Shown piece after piece: positions 8,201 through 15,186 of a DNA stretch of 32,275 nucleotides. The notes below the pieces were generated by a model that saw only the letters and a program-made list of their open reading frames with translations, ran no database searches and was not told the origin of the DNA. Made by a program: the position numbers and the translations under genes. Positions within the stretch are counted from its first letter, which is position 1; each line of letters starts with the position of its first letter. The stretch spans positions 1 through 32,275 of the forward strand of contig JAUNGG010000045.1 in NCBI GenBank assembly GCA_030524635.1, read 5' to 3'. Source of the DNA: Lachnospiraceae bacterium. Its GTDB lineage: Bacteria; Bacillota; Clostridia; Lachnospirales; Lachnospiraceae.

Positions 8201-10422
8201 TTTTCGGCAATCAGGTGATCCAGCCGACGGACGGAAAGTACCGCTTTGACAATATCGGTGATGAGCTTCCTGCCATGAAGCTGGCTCATCAGCTCTATGG
8301 GGAGGTGGTGCCTAAGGTGCTGGCGGTGGAGTTAAAGCGGGGAGAGCAGGAAACTCCTTTTTCCGGCTCCGTAAAAAGCATCCACATCATCTATGGAATC
8401 GACTACATGATCCAGATTTTGACTGCCCTTGGCAAGGATACATTAGAGCGGGGCAGCAGCTACCGCTCCAGCGGAAGGGAGAGGCGGTCGGTGTTAAGTC
8501 ATCTGCTGAAAGTATGCCATCCCAAGCCGGAGGAAACGGCCAAGGATTTAAAGAAGGCGCTGAAGGGGACGGATATTACCAGAAAGCGGCTGGTAGAGCT
8601 GGCTATGTATGCCCAGCAATGGATCCCTATGCTGGAGGAATACTTAAAGCTTCCGGGACTGCAGAGCGGCTGCTACTACTTTATGGCCCATACCAGCGAA
8701 CACCTGGATGAATTTACCACCTCTATGGTAGCCAAGTATACGCCCCTTTCCCGGGAGGAGCTGCGGGACGGCGCCTTTGACATCAATTGGTTTTTTGAAG
8801 CCTACGGGAAGTTAGGTGAGAAGGATTTTAAGCTTTTGTACGATGCGGCCAAGTACTCTTCCTCCGGCACGGCACATGGAAGAGCCCGAAAATATGCAGA
8901 CGCTGCCCTGGGCAATGTGGAAAAGGATGCATTAAAACAGGAGATCAGCGGAAAACGGAACAAGGACCTTTTGATGAGCATCGGCCTTCTGCCTTTCCGT
9001 GAGGACAAGAAGGAGCGGGAGGCGGATATGCTGGACCGCTACCAGTTTATCCAGCAGTTTAAGAAGGAAAGCCGCAGCTTCGGTGCACAGCGCCGTGCCA
9101 GCGAGGGCCGGGCGGTGGAGCTGGCGCTGCAGAACTTAAGTGTTCATGCAGGCTTTACCGATGTGACCCGCCTGACCCTGCGGATGGAAACAAAGCTGGT
9201 GGAATCTATGGAGGAGCAGTTTCAGTGGAGGGTACTGAGCGAGGGAGCCCCGGAGGAGATGCGGATCTTTGTGGATGATCAGGGCCAGAGCAGCCTTCAG
9301 TTCCAGAAGGATGGAAAGGCATTAAAGGCAGTTCCCACGAAATATAAGAAGGATGAGACGGTCCTCCTGTACCAGGAGCTGAATAAAAAGCTGAAGGAGC
9401 AGTACCGCCGTACCAGACAGATGATGGAGCAGGCCATGGAGGACCGCACCACATTTGAAGCGTGGGAGCTTCTGGAGCTGATGAAGAATCCGGTGGTCCG
9501 CCCTATCGTAGAGCCGCTGGTGATGAAGCTTGATGGGAAGGGCAAACAAAGGCTTGGCTTTTTAACAGAAGCAGGCCTGGTGGACTGGTCCGATGCTGTG
9601 GCGAAGGTGAAGCCAGATGCCAGGCTGCTGATCGCCCACCCCTTCGACCTTTACCAGGAAGGAAACTGGCATGAGTATCAGAAGCTGCTATTTGAAAAGA
9701 AAATCAAACAGCCCTTTAAGCAGGTGTTCCGTGAACTGTATGTGAAGCTGAAGGAAGAACTGGAGAAGGAGCAGTCCCTGATGTTCTCCGGCAACCAGAT
9801 CCAGCCCCAGAAGACAGTTGGCGCTCTGCGAAGCCGCCGCTGGGTAGCCGATTATGAGGATGGGCTTCAGAAGGTGTACTATAAGGAAAATATCGTTGCC
9901 CGAATCTATGCTATGGCAGACTGGTTTTCTCCAAGCGATGTGGAGGCGCCGACTCTGGAGTGGGTGGTATTTACCCACCGGAAGACCTTTAAGCCGCTGA
10001 AGATCCAGGAGATCCCGGATGTGATCTACAGCGAGGTCATGCGGGATGTGGATCTGGCAGTCAGCGTGGCCCACGCCGGCGGCGTTGACCCGGAGACCAG
10101 CCATTCTACCGTGGAGATGCGGAAGGCCATTGTGGAGTGCAATCTGGAATTATTCAAGGTGAAGAATGTAAAGCTGGAAGGCAATCATGCGGTTATCGAT
10201 GGAAAGCTGGGGCAGTATACCGTTCATCTGGGCAGCGGCGTGGTTCATCAGATGGGAAATGCTATGCTGTTTGTGGTTCCGGTTCACTCCCAGCACCGGG
10301 GACGCATGTTCCTGCCCTTTATGGATGACGATCCGAAGACGGCGGAGATCCTGTCGAAGATCCTGTTGTTTGCAGAGGACACGAAGATCAAGGATCCTGG
10401 CATCTTATCTCAGATCCGGTAG
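5299..10422 (+). CDS. Giant DUF4132 (YehI/MolR-like) domain protein
   Basis: A 1707-aa cytoplasmic protein. Most of it is helical and looks HEAT-like, with repeated charged/leucine helices through about residue 1200. The last 250 residues carry the signature of the DUF4132 group (E. coli YehI/MolR relatives): RRWVADYEDGLQKVYY, then HSTVEMRKAIVECN, then VHLGSGVVHQMGN, and finally LPFMDDDPKTAEILSKILLFAEDTKIKDP near the C-terminus (DDDP near residue 1676). No AAA+, nuclease or WGR domain is evident. The reading frame opens at a GTG at 5212, but the ATG at 5299 is preceded by AGGAGGGG at good spacing and is preferred. The biochemical function of the family is not established. Its 3' end faces a leftward degV gene across only 11 bp, with no terminator between. 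Confidence 0.8.
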   Translation: MAEYTYETRRKLTDSWINWLKEQAAGLPEEEQALLSGSAHHNVSNKLCQQLEKLLEDGTYQTLSQFYRERFPGITAAALPEGKKEEFYYALDQMNQFQMTAGWYRRSLRSKSYQPFVRQNILLLRAYSRLKFYKAELADILTGRCDPEIYDHARTENWSYSGILAAQIDLGNQAAIQAVKDILTGEGNTAMISYQLIRGIVMSKSEELYQLLGQFLLAARLQEGARQAVCETMDAGRPEAFLHLFRVIEDNNLVRYSSIKRAVSTWIGIFDDRNVDRITDKLVRLMGQCLRDESFCREQLATNDSIAISCGLWAKGFYDAQAAVEEVLRLIRTGTKNQKMTASYFNRSLQDPRLKMQAAKEVILEYSDDLELAACFLPGFLSNAGYELVSLIREDGSYYSMREKAQEPMKKPVTDFFDSREEAEKIYHLLKKILEHLPKKGIDLNPCIFPWYRVTMSQSDVAVRLCLTAWLLQEEAYLDEAAVWIPVIGQGVSYSAASRAAAARVLLYRPASKVRKDVLFELLHNPEEYTMCSAFRLVEDMELTSEDYQKIEKNLKYKKGRAETLALLRRQGEPELISCIDRLLQGKSEDCHMGALDLALQIKKEKPGEFARLKPILEQLSQPTGKEQVLLKELLGERSQAQDILKLPGYGLYDPEKEWVLPDVELDETQAEGLFIYGEEACIQALTRLNSLIEENKDREYTTAWKEEELLGNKLENCRWIHKEPDGEPLDALPFRELWEEFYQNTIRTPELLVELYLYQECRGPQRSVYENNINLYEKVFGSAPFHNLVQGLRYGAQARKVIVTLFSQYVPNKLRVRWGLAAMSKLLSVLNEENSFCTLQEKRWNGELVPYTMRAVDFPMLQELRYWMGLAKEQEWETAFTLRFRMQNHYQALKEKEILKSYSRPGNYLTLRDFVTCWERGIWDKDLFYKAVFTYLSLGSILGPASTVEQKGMVSFREANVGGLNAFFGNQVIQPTDGKYRFDNIGDELPAMKLAHQLYGEVVPKVLAVELKRGEQETPFSGSVKSIHIIYGIDYMIQILTALGKDTLERGSSYRSSGRERRSVLSHLLKVCHPKPEETAKDLKKALKGTDITRKRLVELAMYAQQWIPMLEEYLKLPGLQSGCYYFMAHTSEHLDEFTTSMVAKYTPLSREELRDGAFDINWFFEAYGKLGEKDFKLLYDAAKYSSSGTAHGRARKYADAALGNVEKDALKQEISGKRNKDLLMSIGLLPFREDKKEREADMLDRYQFIQQFKKESRSFGAQRRASEGRAVELALQNLSVHAGFTDVTRLTLRMETKLVESMEEQFQWRVLSEGAPEEMRIFVDDQGQSSLQFQKDGKALKAVPTKYKKDETVLLYQELNKKLKEQYRRTRQMMEQAMEDRTTFEAWELLELMKNPVVRPIVEPLVMKLDGKGKQRLGFLTEAGLVDWSDAVAKVKPDARLLIAHPFDLYQEGNWHEYQKLLFEKKIKQPFKQVFRELYVKLKEELEKEQSLMFSGNQIQPQKTVGALRSRRWVADYEDGLQKVYYKENIVARIYAMADWFSPSDVEAPTLEWVVFTHRKTFKPLKIQEIPDVIYSEVMRDVDLAVSVAHAGGVDPETSHSTVEMRKAIVECNLELFKVKNVKLEGNHAVIDGKLGQYTVHLGSGVVHQMGNAMLFVVPVHSQHRGRMFLPFMDDDPKTAEILSKILLFAEDTKIKDPGILSQIR

Positions 10423-10433
10423 GAGGATGACCT

Positions 10434-11318
10434 TTATATAATCGGACGCTTTGGCCTGCATGCCACTCCAATGCCCAGCCCGCCATATCCAATATGGCAG
10501 GAAACGCCGAGAGACAGATCATCACACATTACATCCAGATCAGGAAATGCCTCCTGGATCTCAGCTACCCACTGAGCAGTATCCTCCGGGGAGGCGCTGG
10601 AGGCTGCCATCAATGTGATCTCGCCCTTTTCATAGGCCTCTTGAAAACGAGTATTCAGATCGTGCCGGATGGCCTCGATCATAGTCTTTTTCGCCTTGGC
10701 AAAGCCGCGGCACTTTTTAAAAGCGTCAAGAGTTCCCACATCCAGCTTCAGAACCGGCTTAATATTCAGGATGGTTCCCAGGGCTGCGGCGGTTGGAGTG
10801 ATTCGGCCGCCCTTTTTCAGATGCTCCAGAGTCTGGACACCGATATAGATGACCATATCCTCCCGGGCTGCTTCGATGATCTTTTTGATCTCTGGTGCGG
10901 TGTAGCCCTCCTTGATTAACTCCAGGGCATCCAGGATGGAGCGGTGCATCGGTGTGGATACCCGGCCGTTATCTACCACAAATACCCGGTTTTCATATGG
11001 CTCATCCTGAGCCAGAGCAGCGGCAGTGGCGCAGGAGCCGCTGAGCCCGCTGCTTAAGGGAAAGTACAGGATCGTCTCATATTCCTTCAGCCCCTGATTC
11101 CACAATGCCATCACCTCGGCAGGGGAGGGCTGGGAGGTGGAGATATCGGCGCCGGAATCCAGCTTCTCGAAAAACTGCTCTCTTGTCAGAGTAACATCCT
11201 CATAAAAGCACTGACCGTCAATATAAAACGGCATGGGAAATACGGTGATTCCCAGCTCCCTTGCCGTCTGCTGGGAAATGCTGCTGTGACTGTCTGTAAT
11301 AATTCCAATTGATTTCAT
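10434..11318 (-). CDS. DegV family fatty-acid-binding protein (TetR-linked copy)
   Basis: A 294-aa DegV (EDD-fold) protein. These proteins bind a fatty acid and act as FakB-type carriers that present it to a kinase for phospholipid synthesis. Family marks include the N-terminal IGIITDSHSSIS, the STSQPSPAEV segment near residue 60, SSGLSGS near residue 88, and LKKGGRITPTAAALGTILNIKPVL near residues 166-189. The start codon lies within a 4-bp overlap with the stop of the upstream TetR gene, so the pair is an operon and translationally coupled. A second copy lies at 22310 on the other strand and aligns end to end with this one. The bound lipid is not predictable here. Confidence 0.9.
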   Translation of the reverse strand: MKSIGIITDSHSSISQQTARELGITVFPMPFYIDGQCFYEDVTLTREQFFEKLDSGADISTSQPSPAEVMALWNQGLKEYETILYFPLSSGLSGSCATAAALAQDEPYENRVFVVDNGRVSTPMHRSILDALELIKEGYTAPEIKKIIEAAREDMVIYIGVQTLEHLKKGGRITPTAAALGTILNIKPVLKLDVGTLDAFKKCRGFAKAKKTMIEAIRHDLNTRFQEAYEKGEITLMAASSASPEDTAQWVAEIQEAFPDLDVMCDDLSLGVSCHIGYGGLGIGVACRPKRPII

Positions 11319-11923
11319 GATCGGTTCTCCTTTGTTGGCTGCGGCTCCTGGATCCCAGCCTCAGTAATATTTTCGAAGATCCGGCAGCAGAAATCTGCCA
11401 TCTCTTCAATAGATTCTTTCATTCCCCGCAGGTACCAGTCCTGGAGGATATTGTGCAGGGCGCCCCACCAGCCAAGGACGGCGTATCGTGTCATAGGCGG
11501 GAAGCCGGCATAACGCTTGTCCAGGTAGGCACTGACATTCACATACTCATTCTGCAGCAGCCCTGCCTTCAGCAGAACCTCAAAATCCTTTGGCTGTTCC
11601 TGAATCAGCTGAAACATGTCGCGGTACAGCTTCCAGGGATTCACATCCTGGATCGCAGTCAGCACCATCTCGGTAATGCCTCCCAGGATCTGATCGGACA
11701 GATTGGAAAGGATATCCTCCTTGGAAGAAAAATTCCGGTAGAAGGCGGTTCTGGAGACCCCGGACTTTTTCACGATCTCTGTGACGGTGATCTTATCAAA
11801 TGGTTTTTCGCTCATCAGCACCACAAGGGCGGATTGAATGCATTCCCTGGTGATACGGTTGGTTTCTTCGTTGGATAGCCGCAGGACATCTCGTTTCTGC
11901 AGCTCTGTCTGTTCCTCCATCAA
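11315..11923 (-). CDS. TetR/AcrR family regulator upstream of degV
   Basis: A 202-aa TetR-type regulator. Residues about 20-75 form the DNA-binding domain, with the helix-turn-helix TVTEIVKKSGVSRTAFYRNFSSKEDIL. The C-terminal region is helical and typical of the ligand-binding half. The extended polar N-terminus (MMEEQTELQKRDVLRLSNEE) is ordinary for the group. The gene overlaps degV by 4 bp, so the regulator probably senses a lipid-like or related ligand and controls this operon, including itself. A strong promoter and an imperfect palindrome lie upstream (see 12006-12063). Confidence 0.88.
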   Translation of the reverse strand: MMEEQTELQKRDVLRLSNEETNRITRECIQSALVVLMSEKPFDKITVTEIVKKSGVSRTAFYRNFSSKEDILSNLSDQILGGITEMVLTAIQDVNPWKLYRDMFQLIQEQPKDFEVLLKAGLLQNEYVNVSAYLDKRYAGFPPMTRYAVLGWWGALHNILQDWYLRGMKESIEEMADFCCRIFENITEAGIQEPQPTKENRS

Positions 11924-12005
11924 TCGCGGTTACCTCCATTCATTTTTGCTTCGTACAGTGTTGCCGCCTGGATACCGACGTTATTGCAGGACGTAAGCAT
12001 CTTGA

Positions 12006-12063
12006 TGTGACGTTACACTTATAAACCCGAAACGATTGTACATTAAGATGGAAAAATTGTCAA
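12006..12063 (-). promoter_or_regulatory. Promoter and candidate operator of tetR-degV operon
   Basis: On the - strand, TTGACA (12063-12058) and TACAAT (12040-12035) are 17 bp apart, a near-consensus promoter. Just downstream of the expected start point lies TGTGACGTTACA (12006-12017), symmetric at 10 of 12 positions. It is well placed as an autoregulatory TetR operator. The promoter is clear; the operator role is inference. Confidence 0.6.
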
Positions 12064-12073
12064 TACAAAGAAA

Positions 12074-12125
12074 AAAGCATCGCTGTCTGGTTCCCGGAGT
12101 CGGGAAACCAGGCAGGCGATGCTTT
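12074..12125 (-). terminator. Intrinsic terminator of gntR
   Basis: AAAGCATCGC (12074-12083) pairs with GCGATGCTTT (12116-12125), with inner complementarity CTGGTTcCCG/CGGgAAACCAG. On the - strand the stem is followed by a T6 run. It lies about 35 bp beyond the gntR stop. Confidence 0.85.
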
Positions 12126-12158
12126 GAGAATCTGTTAGGAATCCAAGCCTATGTTTTT

Positions 12159-12860
12159 TTACAGGCTTTGAAAATATTTTTTGTATTCTTCTGAGAACAG
12201 ACATGGCCCCAGCCTGCGGACGCCTCCGTAGAGATGATGGCTCATCAGTTCTTCAATTCCCTGGGTACAGCGGTCATCGATCAGCGTCATCATCTGGCGA
12301 TGGTGCTTGATTACATCCGGCACATTTTTGGCGCCTACGATGTCCAGACGGATGAAGCGGGAATAGTCGGGATGAGGCGCGGTCAGGCGTTTCCACAGAT
12401 AATCCTTTCCTGTGGCTTTAAACCAGCTTTCATGCATGAGGAGATCCTCCCGCAGGAAGGCATTGATATCAAAATGCTCCAGATCATCCGTTTTCTGGGC
12501 CGTTTCCTCCAGCTTATGCAGGCAGTACCGCACCCGCTCCACATCGGTAGGGGAACAGGCGGTGATGAAATCGCGGAATACCATGGTTTCCACGGCAACT
12601 CTCTGGTAGATCATCTGGTTGGCGATGTCCAGATTGATCGGGGTAACGATGGTTCCCTTGCAGGGGATGATGTCTACAAAGCGGTTTTGCTTCAGCCGCT
12701 GCAGCACGCTTCGGATGGGAGTTCGGGAAACATGGAACCGTTTGCACAGACTGTTCTCACTTAAAATATCTCCTGGGGTAAGCTTCAGCGATACGATTTC
12801 ATCTTCCAGAATGTTATAAATTTCATCATTGCTAAGAACGACGTCTGTAGCAGTATCCAT
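12159..12860 (-). CDS. GntR family regulator, FCD subfamily
   Basis: A 233-aa FadR-type GntR regulator. Residues about 10-75 are the winged helix, with the recognition region ENSLCKRFHVSRTPIRSVLQRLKQNRFVDIIPCKGTIV. Residues about 85-215 form the all-helical FCD sensor. The usual metal/ligand-coordinating residues appear present: Asp139 and His143 (DLLMH), His187 (KHHRQ) and His209 (MSHHL). The gene is divergent from the TRAP transporter operon, which is the classic arrangement for a local regulator of sugar-acid or carboxylate uptake. CTTGTATACAAG-type palindromes in the intergenic DNA, one of them in its own leader, fit GntR-family operators and imply autoregulation. The inducer is probably the TRAP substrate or its aldolase-pathway intermediate. 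Confidence 0.9.
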   Translation of the reverse strand: MDTATDVVLSNDEIYNILEDEIVSLKLTPGDILSENSLCKRFHVSRTPIRSVLQRLKQNRFVDIIPCKGTIVTPINLDIANQMIYQRVAVETMVFRDFITACSPTDVERVRYCLHKLEETAQKTDDLEHFDINAFLREDLLMHESWFKATGKDYLWKRLTAPHPDYSRFIRLDIVGAKNVPDVIKHHRQMMTLIDDRCTQGIEELMSHHLYGGVRRLGPCLFSEEYKKYFQSL

Positions 12861-12894
12861 ATTGGTCCCCTCCTTGTCAGATTATTTGCCATAT

Positions 12895-12906
12895 CTTGTA
12901 TACAAG
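12895..12906. promoter_or_regulatory. GntR operator O1
   Basis: CTTGTATACAAG, a perfect 12-bp palindrome 35 bp upstream of the gntR start codon and downstream of its promoter. The core is the same as the one I recall for the Bacillus subtilis gluconate regulator GntR. Autorepression is expected. Confidence 0.75.
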
Positions 12907-12934
12907 AAAGAAAAAGCAAACTGTCATTTTATTC

Positions 12935-12963
12935 ATTATACTCTGTTTTTTCTGAAATATCAA
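12935..12963 (-). promoter_or_regulatory. Promoter of gntR
   Basis: Read on the - strand, TTGATA (12963-12958) and TATAAT (12940-12935) are 17 bp apart. Operator O1 lies just downstream of the expected start point. Confidence 0.7.
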
Positions 12964-13000
12964 CGTGTTTTTCATCCGGAATGAACGGAAACGAAAAACA

Positions 13001-13012
13001 CTTGCATACAAG
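13001..13012. promoter_or_regulatory. GntR operator O2
   Basis: CTTGCATACAAG, one base different from the perfect palindrome at 12895-12906. It lies upstream of the gntR promoter, in the middle of the divergent intergenic region. Confidence 0.65.
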
Positions 13013-13176
13013 ACTGGTATGAAAGTGGAAAATGGCGGGGAGGAGAATGGATGAAAGGAAAGAAAAGATGCAAAGTATTCTAGGATGAACAAAAGAAAAA
13101 ACAGGCAAAATGCACAAATAAAGTGGGCAAAAAATGTTGAAATTCAAAGAAAAGTCGTATGGATCGTGATTAGTGC

Positions 13177-13205
13177 TTGCAATTACGTTAATGATGTGTT
13201 AATAT
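13177..13205 (+). promoter_or_regulatory. Promoter of TRAP operon
   Basis: TTGCAA (13177-13182) and TAATAT (13200-13205) with a 17-bp spacer. Operator O3 begins 10 bp after the -10 box, covering the expected transcription start, as in direct repression. Confidence 0.6.
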
Positions 13206-13214
13206 GAAGTCAAG

Positions 13215-13226
13215 CTTGTATACAGG
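13215..13226. promoter_or_regulatory. GntR operator O3
   Basis: CTTGTATACAGG, 11 of 12 positions identical to O1, placed at the expected start point of the TRAP operon. A further partial match, GTATACAAG (13301-13309), lies downstream in the leader and may be an auxiliary half-site. Confidence 0.7.
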
Positions 13227-13356
13227 TTAAATCCAAAGCAAAAAAACGGCGGAGAAAATAAGGGTATTGATCTGTAGTTTTTCGGCTTGGAAAACAGGAG
13301 GTATACAAGAAATTATTGCAGCGATGAGCTGTTAAAAAGATTAAGGAGGATTTCTT

Positions 13357-14481
13357 ATGAAAAAAACAGTAGCTTTTGTGTTGGCACTGGCTATGGCAGC
13401 AAGCCTGACCGCATGCGGCGGCGGAAGCCAGACAGCAGCAACCACAGCAGCACCGGCAACTACGGCAGCAGCAGAGGAGGCTAAGGATGGGGCAGCAGAG
13501 GCCGAGACGAAGGCAGAGGCAGCCGAGGGCGAAGATCCATACGCTTCTTTAGGTGATTTCACCATGATGGTGGGACATGCACAGCCAGAAGGAAACCCAC
13601 GTTTCGTTTCCATGGAAAAGTTTGCTGAAGATGTAGCAGAGAAGACTCACGGCCATGTGACCGTTGAGGTGTTCGGCAACGGACAGTTAGGTACCGAGAA
13701 GGAGATGTTAGAGCAGGTAGTAGCCGGAACGGTTCAGGGCATGAGAGGCGGCCAGTTCGACTTCAGCCCGCGTCTGCTGATGTTCACCCTTCCTTTCCTG
13801 GCACAGAACCGTGCACAGGTTACCGCATTATTAAACAGCGATCTGGCAAAGAAGGTTTGCGCAGAGGCAGAGGCTGAGACCGGTACCGTTATTATCAATC
13901 TGTGTGATGCAGGCGGCTGGAGACAGTTCTCCAACAGCAAGCACCCGATCACAAAGCCAGAGGATTTAAAGGGCTTAAAGATGCGTACCAATGGTATGAA
14001 CACCATCGACAAGACCTTCGTGGCATTAGGCGCAACCACCACCACCATTCCATATTCTGATCTGTACATGGGATTAAAGACCGCAGTAGCTGACGGCCAG
14101 GAAAATCCATGGGTTAACGTAGAAGGCATGAAGTTCTACGAGGTTCAGAAGTACTTTACCGAGGTAAACTATCAGTTCCATCCAGATCCATTCTATGTAA
14201 ACGCTAACTGGTGGAACGGACTTCCTCAGGAGTACAGAGATTTGATCTCTGAGTGTGCAACCGATATGGGTACTTACAATGACCAGCTGATCGATGAGAA
14301 CCAAGAGGCTGCAAAGCAGGTGGTAATCGATGCCGGCTGTGAGGTTTATGAGCCGTCTGAGGAAGAACTGCAGGCATTTAAGGATGCAGTTCAGGTGGTA
14401 TATGATCAGTGCGTAGAGGAAGGCATTCTGACTGCTGATGAGCTGCAGGAGATGCTGGATATCGTTGCAAATACCAAGTAA
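13357..14481 (+). CDS. dctP: TRAP transporter solute-binding lipoprotein (DctP type)
   Basis: A 374-aa extracytoplasmic receptor that captures an organic (probably sugar) acid for the TRAP permease. It has a lipoprotein signal peptide, with lipobox SLTAC and Cys20 as the lipidated residue. An Ala/Thr/Glu-rich linker to about residue 65 follows, then the DctP fold beginning FTMMVGHAQPEGNPRF. Family marks are KGLKMRTNGMNTIDK, with the ligand-binding Arg, and IPYSDLYMGLKTAVADGQENPW near residues 230-250. The start is fixed by AAGGAGG upstream of the ATG. It is the first gene of the operon, behind GntR operators. A hairpin after it probably lowers expression of the permease genes relative to this receptor. 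Confidence 0.92.
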   Translation: MKKTVAFVLALAMAASLTACGGGSQTAATTAAPATTAAAEEAKDGAAEAETKAEAAEGEDPYASLGDFTMMVGHAQPEGNPRFVSMEKFAEDVAEKTHGHVTVEVFGNGQLGTEKEMLEQVVAGTVQGMRGGQFDFSPRLLMFTLPFLAQNRAQVTALLNSDLAKKVCAEAEAETGTVIINLCDAGGWRQFSNSKHPITKPEDLKGLKMRTNGMNTIDKTFVALGATTTTIPYSDLYMGLKTAVADGQENPWVNVEGMKFYEVQKYFTEVNYQFHPDPFYVNANWWNGLPQEYRDLISECATDMGTYNDQLIDENQEAAKQVVIDAGCEVYEPSEEELQAFKDAVQVVYDQCVEEGILTADELQEMLDIVANTK

Positions 14482-14506
14482 TTTCCGCGTTTTAAGCGAA
14501 TGAATC

Positions 14507-14533
14507 GTAACTGTAAGGGTACTGAACAGTTAC
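14507..14533. repeat. 27-bp remnant of the MITE-like repeat, with 8-bp target duplication
   Basis: Twenty-seven bases that differ at one position from the right end of copy A (4575-4601), with ends GTAACTGT and ACAGTTAC. They are flanked by the exact direct repeat AATGAATC (14499-14506 and 14534-14541). Copy A has GTAACTGT both at its left end (4469) and internally (4575). A deletion between these two would leave exactly this fragment and keep the target duplication. Confidence 0.8.
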
Positions 14534-14555
14534 AATGAATCCATAACAACAGGAT

Positions 14556-14613
14556 AAGGATGCTCCCGGAAGGCCGGTACCATAAGCGCCGGAACCATCG
14601 GCAGCATCCTTTT
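14556..14613 (+). terminator. Hairpin with T-tract between dctP and dctQ (attenuator-like)
   Basis: AAGGATGCT (14556-14564) pairs with AGCATCCTT (14603-14611), enclosing further CCG/CGG and CCGG complementarity, and is followed by TTTT. Lying inside the operon, it is likely a partial terminator or mRNA-stabilising stem that gives more receptor than permease. It ends only a few bases before the permease reading frame opens. Confidence 0.7.
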
Positions 14614-14617
14614 ATCA

Positions 14618-15166
14618 TTGAGAAAGGGGTTGAGTATCATCGAAAAGCTGAAAAAAGCAGGTCAGAAAGTATTTGACATTTATTTTGGAATCGGTGTTGT
14701 GGCCATGGGGCTTTTGGCGGTGTTGGTAATCTTTTCCGTAATTGCCCGGTATTTCTTCTCATTAAGCTGGAAGCAGCTTTCTGAGTTTAACGTTACCTTA
14801 TTTGCATTTACCACCTTCTGGGGAATGGGCATCAATGTCTTAAAGAACGAGCACGTTATCATTGACATTTTGTATGATGGTGTGAAGCCTGCCTTAAAGC
14901 GCTGGCTCAGCGTTCTGAATTACCTGATCGTGCTGGTGGTGGATCTGGTATTTACCTACCAGGGCATCGCTTATGTAGGCGTAGCCGGAAAGCAGATCAG
15001 TCAGGGCATGGAGATCCCCATGAAGTATATGTACGGAATCATGCCGCTGTGCGGCGCAATCTGCGCAGTTTGTATTGTTATCAAGATCATCGAGTTCATT
15101 ACGGCAGATATCTCTTATTTTGCACCGAAGAATAAGGCGCTGACCAAGGATGAGCCGGCTGCATAG
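14618..15166 (+). CDS. dctQ: TRAP transporter small permease (DctQ type)
   Basis: A 182-aa four-helix membrane subunit of the tripartite TRAP transporter. Helices lie around residues 24-45, 60-78 (VTLFAFTTFWGMGINVL), 100-120 and 140-160. The family pattern ISVIARYFFSLSWKQLSEFNVTLF-like segment followed by HVIIDILYDG is clear. The start is uncertain. There is no ATG at the N-terminus, only TTG codons at 14618 and 14630. The purine-rich AAAGGGG (14623-14629) lies between them and would best serve a start a few bases further on. It is followed 20 bp later by dctM. Confidence 0.88.
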   Translation: MRKGLSIIEKLKKAGQKVFDIYFGIGVVAMGLLAVLVIFSVIARYFFSLSWKQLSEFNVTLFAFTTFWGMGINVLKNEHVIIDILYDGVKPALKRWLSVLNYLIVLVVDLVFTYQGIAYVGVAGKQISQGMEIPMKYMYGIMPLCGAICAVCIVIKIIEFITADISYFAPKNKALTKDEPAA

Positions 15167-15186
15167 GAAAGGAGTGGAAGTACCAT

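Noticed and set aside
12234..12764. 176-aa rightward frame opposite gntR
   Set aside because: It is antisense to a clear GntR/FCD gene; no start signal or family resemblance.
13301..13309. Fourth full GntR operator in the TRAP leader
   Set aside because: Only the right part, GTATACAAG, matches; the left three bases do not. I treat it as a possible half-site, not a separate operator.
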